Below are positions 19,260-26,367 of a stretch of DNA of 26,367 nucleotides, in pieces. The number at the start of each line of letters is the position of its first letter. Within the stretch, counting starts at the first letter, position 1. The notes under the pieces were generated by a model, which was not told the origin of the DNA, did no database searches, and saw nothing but the letters and a program-made list of their open reading frames with translations. Position numbers and translations under genes: made by a program. Source of the stretch: Rozella allomycis CSF55 (Eukaryota; Rozellomycota); the NCBI GenBank assembly GCA_000442015.1, contig KE560569.1:1-26367 (forward strand), given 5' to 3'.

Positions 19260-20788
19260 TTATTTGGCTGGAGAGTTTGGAACTTGAAGAACCGACATGT
19301 CTGAAATTTCCTTTTCCAATGCCTTAATCACTTCCTGATCTTGAGCAAGTTCCTTGTTCAACTTTTCCCTTTCATTTATTAACAATGTTAAGAAAAAAAA
19401 TAATTCTTACTCTCTGTTCCCATGATTTGAAGCGCACTTCATGTTGCTTTACTTGGTCAGCAAACTTTTGCTTCAATTCTTCTTCGGTTGTTTCATTAGT
19501 TTCCAATCTTTTACATTACATTTATGGTTTTACAAATCCTTTGATTTATTCAGCTTATATCCCTCTTTCAATGCTCTTTCCCGAAAATTTTCATAATGCA
19601 GTTCACTTGTTGTTTGAATTAAATCAAGCATGTGCATCCTAACCAAAAGATTTCTCAATTTTTTGAAATCACAATATTCATCATTTTCAACTAGTTCAAA
19701 ATAATCCTTTAAATATACCTTCTGCTGTACCCCAAGAATATTGGCGGGCTTTGACCCGATGCCCTTCCTTGTTTATACAGTCAATCTCTGAAGTTATAAT
19801 AGCAAAAGGCATTGAATTCTGTATCGTTAAACAATTTGTATTACCAAAATACTTAAATTCATATTCGTAGTTTGCTCATCGTCGCTCTCTGCAGCAAATT
19901 GAAAAACATTTATTTTGTTGGCTTCAAGGCAGTCTATAATCATTTGAAATTTCTATAATCCCCTTACCTTTTGCTTGAAAGATGTAAGCTCTCGTTTAGT
20001 TAGCATATCCGCCCTTGCAATGACTGGAATCAAATTGACGTGATCGCATAGATTTTTCATAGTATCAATATCTATTTGACGCAATCTGGGAGATAAAACT
20101 GTGGATTTTACGTTGTTCCAAGGGGTGGGATAAAGTATAGGCAAGCGTGGACCCTAGAGTCCTTGTATTTTCTTACATTCTCTTGACTATCTTGATTTAA
20201 ATAGTCCATATAGCTATCGTTGATATAAGAAAGAATTGGTTTCCAGCTATAAATAGAAANTCTGGAATCTTTGTATTTCCTTACATTCTCTTGATTATCT
20301 TGATTTAAATAGTCTAAATAGCTATCGTTGATATAAGAAAGAATTGGTTTCCAGCTATAAATAAAAACCCTGATCTCCTTACCAATTTTCATTATTGATG
20401 TAGTCCCCAAATCCAGGAGTATCAATTACTGACAACCGAATTTCAAATCCTTTTTCCACAAAAGCAAATATAAATTAAATGTGTTCAATTACTATTCACA
20501 TGGACCTGAATTCTAGTTGTTTTGTGTTCTTGTTGGAGACTTTCTTGCGAAAATCTACAATAGTCATCTTCATGCTTATAAACTGTGGTATTTAATAAAG
20601 AATTAATAAAAGTTGATTTGCCTAGCCCACTATCGCCTATGAATTCCGGCAAATTATAGTGTTATACCAACAAGAAGTATATTAAAGTCGATTCCTTTCT
20701 TTGATACTATTCTGTGCCTTTGATTAGGCAAATTCGCTATTCCAACGTTAGTAGCAATATCAGGTTTGGGCAGAAAGCCTAATGGCAT
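19260..20788 (-). CDS. septin GTPase
   Basis: About ten exons. The N-terminus is [20 protein letters not shown], then the G1 P-loop [12 protein letters not shown] (an intron interrupts the first Gly codon), G3 in [24 protein letters not shown], and G4 as [11 protein letters not shown] (usual AKAD). The septin-unique element is [18 protein letters not shown], followed by [17 protein letters not shown]-terminal coiled coil follows ([37 protein letters not shown]). Septins form filaments at the cortex and division site. Intron lengths are mostly 26-31 nt, with longer ones of about 43 and 49 nt. One intron near 19967-19941 has no ordinary 3' site. An N at 20260 is flanked by a copied stretch, giving the [13 protein letters not shown] region twice in the assembly. 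Confidence 0.93.
20156..20364 (-). repeat. near-identical direct copies flanking N at 20260 within septin
   Basis: Copies about 20156-20259 and 20264-20364 each encode [12 protein letters not shown](M/L)DYLNQD(S/N)[11 protein letters not shown]. They differ by several substitutions, at least two of them altering amino acids. Septins carry this segment once between G3 and the VHACLYF strand. It is read as an unmerged contig overlap, with the two versions possibly alleles. Confidence 0.83.
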
Positions 20789-20810
20789 CGCAATATATCA
20801 AAATTCGAAA
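20789..20810. promoter_or_regulatory. 22-bp interval between divergent start codons (septin/CobW)
   Basis: Septin starts at 20788 on minus and the CobW gene at 20811 on plus. The interval contains caaaattcgaaa. A shared promoter or overlapping 5' UTRs are inferred. An earlier plus-strand ATG at 20782 leads to a stop within 11 codons and is not the start. Confidence 0.4.
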
Positions 20811-21979
20811 ATGAAAATAATACCAGTTACCGTCTTTACAGGATTTCTTGGCGCTGGTAAAACAACAATAATTTTAGATATCTTGTCAAAATGTGATCCA
20901 GCTTATAAAGTCGCTGTTTTGAAAAATGAATTTGGCGATGTTCAAGGTAATACCTTGTTGATCTCTTATAGTACAAGTGGACAGTCAATTAATGAATCAA
21001 CAGAAAGATATGATTGTCGAAGAGATATCTAACGGGTGCTTATGTTGCGTTCTTGTAGGGCAAATAGAAAATGCCCTATTGGACATGAAAAGTATAATTT
21101 GATTATTCTTTGGCATTAGATAATTATGAGATTGATAGAATAATAGTTNCAAGAGATATCTAACGGGTGCTTATGCTGCGTTCTTGTAGGGCAAATGGAA
21201 AATGCCCTATTGGACATGAAAAGTATAATTGATTATTCTTTGGCATTAGAAAATTATGAGATTGATAGAATAATAATAGAAACATCAGGATCTGCATTTC
21301 CAGCTCCAATCGCATGGCAAATTAGACAGTTAAAGGAACATTTTGCGTTAGATAGCATTATAACAGTGATAGATTGTGTCAATTTTACTGGATATGAAGA
21401 TACAAGCTATACTGCTAAACTCCAGGCTCAAGTAATGAAATCTTTAAGCTTGAACAGTACACTGATTTGATTGTATTGAATAAACATGAGTTGGTTTCAG
21501 AGAGGCAATTAGACATTGTGATAGACCATGTAGCCAATTTGAACGACAGTACTCCACGAATAAAGTATAATAAGAGCTCTGGATTATCTACAAACTTGGT
21601 TTTTGGATTAGACACAAAGTTATTTTCAATGGTTGATCCCTTGAATGTTTGTGACGACGATCATAACAAGGAAGTTGAGTTGTTAACTTTAAAATCTAAT
21701 GGATTGTTTATAAATAATTCTTCAAAGACTGAACAAGAATGTTTTACTGATTGGTTAAATACTTTGTCAAAGGAGGATGTGTTTAGAGTGAAAGGATTTG
21801 TCAAATTGGATGGAAAGTGGCTCATTGTGAATCATGCCTTTGGGAGACCGAACTATTTAGAATTAAATGACGAGAAAGATTTGACCCTTTCAATTGTCGT
21901 AATGGGTCAGAATTTGAACATTTTGAAGAGTCGTTTGAATTCGCATTTTATTAACATTGAAACTGAATACATGAATTAA
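20811..21979 (+). CDS. CobW/COG0523 family metallochaperone GTPase
   Basis: Introns of 25 nt (about 20946-20970) and 26 nt (starting about 21431), plus removal of the copy around N 21149, restore one frame of about 320 residues. Motifs: Walker A GFLGAGKTT at residues 11-19; NEFGDVQ; the metal-binding CxCC as EISNGCLCCVL; ETSGSAFPAPI; VIDCVNF (Walker B-like); and NKHELVSERQ (guanine-specificity NKxE/D). The C-terminal CobW domain has VFRVKGFVKLDGKWLIVNHA. COG0523 GTPases deliver metals such as zinc to client proteins; ZNG1 is the eukaryotic example. There is no His-rich loop. The exact subfamily is not decided. The first copy around the gap carries an extra T causing a stop, absent from the second copy. 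Confidence 0.9.
21020..21277 (+). repeat. near-identical direct copies flanking N at 21149 within CobW gene
   Basis: Copies about 21020-21148 and 21150-21277, each about 128 bp, carry the SNGCLCCVL region. They differ by about four substitutions and one T insertion (a T-run of three versus two). The insertion frameshifts only the left copy. The right copy continues correctly into the gene. Interpreted as an unmerged contig end with either a sequencing error or an allele. Confidence 0.85.
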
Positions 21980-22047
21980 AAAGAGATTCTTTAATACACT
22001 ACCCTTTGATTAAAAACTAGAAATAAATTTTTTTGGAATGTGTTTTA

Positions 22048-25000
22048 TTAGTTTTTGGATGTAAATGACATTTTCCCACTTGTCATGACTTTTGATGATT
22101 GCTGCAATCTCATTTTAGAGTCACCGATCTTTGATCCAGTAGATTCTTCAACCATAGTCTTTTTTCTATTTTTGGCTTCAGGATCAGTTAAGCATTTGTA
22201 AATTTTGAAGCCGGCTAAAGATATTGTAGTTAGAAAGTGGGGCAGCAACAGGGAGAAAGAAGTGACAATGTAAGCAATATCAGCGGAAGTGACAGTCCAT
22301 TGAGCCAAAACGCTAATTAAAGTACCGAATACAACCCAGTTGTAGGTGGCAAAGCCGATTAACTTTGCCTCGTTAAAATCAGATGGAACATTTCTAATAG
22401 TGTAGGCGAGAACGGCAGCAATTAAAGTAATGAAAAGACGGATTCCAACGATACCTGCACTCCAAGTGGAAGTCGAGCAACGATCAGCAGAAATTGTATT
22501 GTCGACCATCAATGTTTCTGTAGGGACAGGAGCTGAAAGGAACGTCCAAGTAATGAGATATGAGCACATTAAAATAACAGACAAGCCAATGTATCTCATC
22601 AAGTATGTATCTTTTAGATTTAGATTTCGTTTAACGTGATTGAAAATTCTATCGATTCGATACATTTTAGCCAACAAAGCTGCAAACACAAGAGTAAATC
22701 CAATATTTTCGAACCAGGCACCAAGAATGCAACTTGCGAAGTAATTCTTTGCTTGAATAGCCAGAGATATAAAAGATAAAATAGATCCAACGATGGTCAC
22801 AGAAACTAAAATATAACTATTTGCTTTAACAACGTGATATTCTCTGAAATGGAATAATAACGCCACGGTCACAATACAGACAATTATCATTATTACAGCG
22901 ATTGCAGCAAACCCAATTCTGATACCTGAATTGATGGGTATTACAGGAAGACACTTGGAGAATGAAGAAGAATATCTTTCTGTCAGTGGATTGCATTCGT
23001 TGAAAACAATTTGAACATACGGATCTTCAGTGGCTGAAGGAAGTGGAACCAAGTTCCCGGGTAACGCAGATATGACGATTCGATATCTTCCAGGCTCATT
23101 ATTGGCAAATCTAAGGTTAGTGAAATTGACGATTCCTGTTGATACATCAAGAATTGCTTTCATAGATTCTCCCAAGAACGTCTTGTTATGAATGGCCTCA
23201 GTCAATTTGACAATCACTGGAGCTTGTAGATTAACAATGCTTGGATTTCCAAAATAATCNCAAATCTAAGGTTAGTGAAATTGACGATTCCTGTTGACAC
23301 ATCAAGAATTGCTTTCATAGATTCTCCCAGGAATGTCTTGTTATGAATGGCCTCAGTCAATTTAACAATCACTGGAGCTTGTAGATTAACAATGCTTGGA
23401 TTTCCAAAATAATCCAATGAATTTACCAGAATGTCTGGAATGCCTTGAGCTAAGTTCATTACAATTCCATCACCAAATGCGTCTGCATTCACAATATTCA
23501 ACGTTGACGCCAATCCTACAAATGTATTTTGTGGAAACGTTTGTAGCAAAGAACTTGTGAGAATCGACTGCGCTGTAGTGGCATATAGAACATACACATT
23601 TCCTTGCACGACATTTCCTTCGCTTGTGGTTGATCCCAAAATGAATCCTTGATTGTCTTTGCCTAAATACGCTAAACCGCTGGATGGATTTAAAGCCGCG
23701 GTATTTCCTTGAATAACCAAATTGGCTCCAGAAATTGTAATATTATTTGTTGTGTCCATATAAATCCCTCCACCTTGTGCTATTGCGTGATTATTCATGA
23801 TGGTAACGTTTGGTCCAATCGACGCTGATGATCCTCCAGTAAAATGTAACGCTCCTCCTCTGTACGCTTGATTTCCAACAAACCTCGCGCCGCTTGTAAT
23901 ATTCAAAAAAACATCGTCTTGGACAACTAATGCTCCTCCAATATTGCTTACCGAATTTCTTGCCATCGAACACCTTCCAATCAGCCCACTAGAGCCTGCC
24001 AGAAATGCTATAGCCCCACCAGAACCTCCATTTGTTGTATCGCTGATCTCAGAGTCTCCATCACACACCAACTTTGAATTTGTATTTGATATTGTAATTG
24101 GACTTCCAATAGTCTCTAAGATTTTACTTCCTTGAAGAATGTTAAAATTACATGCACCATAGACAAAGGCCACTGCATTAGCACATCCATTGCATTTGCT
24201 TTTAGCAACAATTGTATTGTACAGATTAAACGTGATAGATGTTTGAACAACAAACGCGCCCCCGGTACTGGGGCTGAAACATGAAGTAAAATTGGAATCC
24301 CTAATATTTATCAATCCATGGGAAAACGCATAAATGCATCCAGCCTGGTTGGACGCAGAACTATTGTACACTCGCACATTTGTCAAATTGGCCGTCATGT
24401 CATTATTAAAGAATCCAAATCCACCTGCTGTAGAAGTTAAACCAATAGCATCGAAATCATTCAATATCAAGTTGCAAGAAGCATCGAACATAAAACAAGC
24501 ACCCCAGTTCACAGCCGTTGCTCCATAGCAACCACCCCCTGTGGCTATAACTGTAATAGAATTTGTTCCGTAAATAAAACCACCATTATTCCTCGTATAT
24601 GCATTTCTTGATACACAATTATTACAAATCAATGTTCTACTACTCGCTATATACATGTCAGCACCATTCAATGCATTGTTTCCTATAAATGTTACATTAG
24701 TGAAATAATCAGGAACAGTTGAAGAAGAGGCAAAGAACACCCCAGAACCAGCACCATTTACATATAAATTCTGGAATACAACATTGGTAAGATTTAGATT
24801 GTAATTGTTTTGGACGAATATCGCACCTCCATTGGGACCCCAATTAGCACCATAGTTGTTGTTTTTGAACGTAACATTGTTAAGCACTGCATCGCCTCCG
24901 AGAATTAGATAAGGGCAGTTTTCATAAACACAATTTGATAGGGATAATAGACCGGATGATATATATGGCCCGTCAGCAAATGTGCAAAGTTTATAGCCTG

Positions 25001-25070
25001 TTGGACATGAAACGAAAGATATTGCACTTCTTATGAAGCTCACAACGAATAGTAATATGGTTAGCATCAT
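22048..25070 (-). CDS. class C (GABA-B-type) 7TM receptor with Pmp-like beta-helix ectodomain
   Basis: Single long exon, about 955 residues after removing the copied segment at N 23260. A signal peptide (MMLTILLFVVSFIRSAISF) is followed by about 550 residues of short repeats with GGAIFVQNN, GGAFVVQ, GGAIAFLAGS, GGALVVQDD, GGALHFTGGS and GGGIYMDTTN. Recurrent FxxN pieces are FKNNN, FIGNN and FVGNQ. This GGA(I/L) plus FxxN pattern is that of Pmp/pectate-lyase-like parallel beta-helices. There are many Asn-x-Ser/Thr sites. After about 100 residues come seven hydrophobic helices: GFAAIAVIMIIVCIVTVALL, SYILVSVTIVGSILSFISLA, ENIGFTLVFAALLAKMYRI, YIGLSVILMCSYLITWTFL, GIRLFITLIAAVLAYTI, FATYNWVVFGTLISVLAQW, and one ending FLTTISLAGFKIY. 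GFTLVFxxLxAKxxRxxRIF is GABA-B-like. The usual Venus-flytrap ligand domain is absent. The cytoplasmic tail is short and Ser/Lys-rich. Confidence 0.85.
23106..23414 (-). repeat. near-identical direct copies flanking N at 23260 within the receptor gene
   Basis: Copies 23106-23259 and 23261-23414 (about 154 bp) differ by four substitutions. Both encode IVNLQAPVIVKLTEAIHNKT and what follows, without amino-acid change. The left copy continues to the transmembrane half and the right copy to the ectodomain, exactly as expected for two contig ends that overlap. Confidence 0.88.
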
Positions 25071-25223
25071 TTCGCCGAATTTCCAGCAGCTTGGATACAG
25101 ATTTTAGTTAACACACACAATTTACATGACCTAATATATTGTGTAACAAAAACATGCATATGTCTACCTTTTATATCTGTAATAAAAATCTGTGCAACCC
25201 TTGCATAGCATTCTGATTTTCTG
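25071..25223. promoter_or_regulatory. 153-bp divergent intergenic region (receptor/SDR)
   Basis: The only roomy head-to-head spacer in the window. Near the receptor start is cgaatttcc (about 25076-25085), a one-base-shorter relative of the element near other starts. The rest is AT-rich with no clear motif. Confidence 0.35.
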
Positions 25224-26273
25224 ATGAGTTTAAAGCACATTGAGCAATTTCTCAAAGGAACAAATTTGGATAAATGCGTTGCTGTTGTCGTTGGTGGAAC
25301 TTCAGGAATAGGACAGGGTATTGCTATTAAGCTAGCATCCCTCAATGCAAAGGTGATAATTGCTGGAAGAAATGCTGAGGCACTAGCGCCAATGAATGAT
25401 AAGATAGATGAATTTTACCCAAAAGCTCCGAAAATTGAATTTAAAAAGGTAGATTTGCTGGAATTTGCAGATATTAACCGTTTTACATCAGATCTAAACA
25501 ATTCCCTGCCTAAAATTGATTATTTGATCCTCACTGCCGGTATTATGAGAATGGGTGGAAGACAAGATACTTTAAGTGGATTAGACGATAAAATGACTGT
25601 CCATTATTATTCCAAAGTTGTAGTTATTAAAAATCTAATACCCCTCTTGCAAAGGAGCTTCGGCGCTGGTAATCAACCAAAAGTATTGAGTGTCTTTGCT
25701 GCTGGGTTGGGAAGAATGGTTGATAAAAACGACTTGGATCNAAGTTGCAGTTATTAAAAATCTCATACCCCTCTTGCAAAGGAGCTTCGGCGCTGGTAAT
25801 CATCCAAAAGTATTGAGTGTCTTTGCTGCTGGGTTGGGAAGAATGGTTGATAAAAACGACTTGGATCTTAAGCACTGTTACAGTCTTAAAAATGCGGCCG
25901 ACGCATGCTCATTGTACAACGATCTGATGGTACAAGTAAGAGTATAGACGCAGATTTACGTTAGGAATTAGCAAAAGAATACGAAAATGTTTCATTTATT
26001 CACGCTAGGCCTGGTGTGATTGATACACCGTTAATCCTTAAAGGCATGCCGTGGTACATTAAACCAACCTATTATTTATTGAAACCCTTTATGAGATCTC
26101 CCGATAATTGTGCAAGCTTCATGGTTCATGGAATGCTGAATGCCAAATTTCCTGGATGGCAGCTTCTGAATGAACATGGAGAGCAAATTGAAAAGTGCAA
26201 GGATCATACCGACGAAAATTCATCACTAGTTTGGAATCATACATGTCAGATTTTAGGTGAAAAACTAAAATAA
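25224..26273 (+). CDS. atypical short-chain dehydrogenase/reductase-like protein
   Basis: After removing the copy around N 25741 and one 29-nt intron following NDLMVQ, the protein has about 298 residues. The nucleotide-binding motif is VVVGGTSGIGQGIA (TGxxxGIG class); the usual NNAG becomes LTAGIMRMGG. The Asp of IEFKKVDLLEF and the RPGVIDTPL strand fit classical SDRs. The catalytic SxnYxxxK is not intact: the expected position reads CYSLKNAADACSLYNDLM, with YxxK spacing instead of YxxxK. This suggests either altered chemistry or a non-enzymatic NAD(P)-binding role; similar degenerate fungal SDRs exist as far as I recall. The substrate is unknown. No signal peptide or membrane segment. The gene ends 94 bp before the window edge. 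Confidence 0.85.
25615..25867 (+). repeat. near-identical direct copies flanking N at 25741 within the SDR gene
   Basis: Copies 25615-25740 and 25742-25867 (about 126 bp) differ by three substitutions and encode IKNLIPLLQRSFGAGN(Q/H)PKVL and the following GLGRMVDKNDLD. SDRs contain this strand-helix unit once. Only the right copy continues in frame into LKHCYSLKN. Read as an unmerged contig overlap. Confidence 0.85.
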
Positions 26274-26367
26274 AGGGAGTTTTTCACGCGATTAACGTCT
26301 AACGAATTGTCCTTTCAATTTTCTTGTGCTTGTATAATCAACGTCAATAATAACTATAAAGTCAATC
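26274..26367. other. 3' flank of SDR gene
   Basis: Ninety-four bases to the window edge. Nothing recognisable; no clear start of a next gene. Confidence 0.3.

Noticed and set aside
23944-24528. Plus-strand ORFs opposite the receptor ectodomain
   Set aside because: Antisense shadows of a continuous 600-codon frame with a signal peptide and repeats.
22048-25070. Receptor gene as two separate genes (beta-helix protein and 7TM protein)
   Set aside because: Both halves share the same 154-bp segment in the same frame, so joining them gives one continuous protein with one signal peptide.
6651-25867. Direct copies around the Ns as genuine tandem duplications or domain repeats
   Set aside because: Each sits exactly at an N, breaks a conserved single-copy protein segment, and only one side continues into the following sequence. 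Assembly overlap explains all five.
1-26367. tRNA, rRNA, CRISPR arrays, transposons
   Set aside because: No cloverleaf-like segments, array spacing, terminal repeats or transposase domains were seen on either strand; spacers are too short to hold most of these.

Overview
This is an AT-rich, very gene-dense eukaryotic nuclear window with about 17 protein genes. I found no bacterial features, rRNA, tRNA, CRISPR array or recognisable transposon. The gene set is conserved and eukaryotic: RNA exosome RRP41, RNA polymerase III RPC4, TRAPP-III TRAPPC8/Trs85, septin, PP2A activator PTPA, PEX11, acyl-CoA oxidase, an ABCG half-transporter, NUFIP and a dolichol-pathway cis-prenyltransferase. A CYB5D1 homologue, a protein known from motile cilia, points to a lineage that still builds a flagellum. 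Septin, a signal-less beta-mannosidase and a class C 7TM receptor fit an early-diverging zoosporic fungus such as a cryptomycete like Rozella. That placement is inference from gene content, not a database match.

Layout: 1-192 (-) cis-prenyltransferase, cut by the window edge; 282-950 (-) unknown coiled-coil protein; 1094-1935 (-) RRP41; 1979-2982 (-) RPC4; 3024-3636 (+) CCDC43-like; 3658-6017 (-) acyl-CoA oxidase; 6038-9914 (+) TRAPPC8; 9943-12505 (-) beta-mannosidase; 12653-13526 (-) CYB5D1; 13506-14131 (+) NUFIP; 14311-16306 (+) ABCG; 16350-17477 (-) PTPA; 17500-18225 (+) PEX11; 18432-19219 (+) RRM-RGG-RRM protein; 19260-20788 (-) septin; 20811-21979 (+) CobW/COG0523 GTPase; 22048-25070 (-) 7TM receptor with a beta-helix ectodomain; 25224-26273 (+) SDR-family protein.

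Three things stand out. First, almost every gene is cut by extremely short introns, mostly 25-29 nt with 26 commonest. Splicing these out by hand restores full-length, family-typical proteins, so many genes look broken if read as plain ORFs. Second, genes are packed head-to-head with 20-42 bp between start codons (one pair may even overlap) and tail-to-tail with 21-68 bp between stops. Third, six single-N gaps interrupt genes. Five of them are flanked by near-identical direct copies of about 100-155 bp differing by a few percent. These look like unmerged overlapping contig ends (probably two haplotypes), not biological duplications.

Functionally the genes are independent housekeeping units. 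Acyl-CoA oxidase and PEX11 are both peroxisomal. The most unusual protein is the receptor, which joins Pmp-like (GGAI/FxxN) beta-helix repeats to a GABA-B-type 7TM domain.
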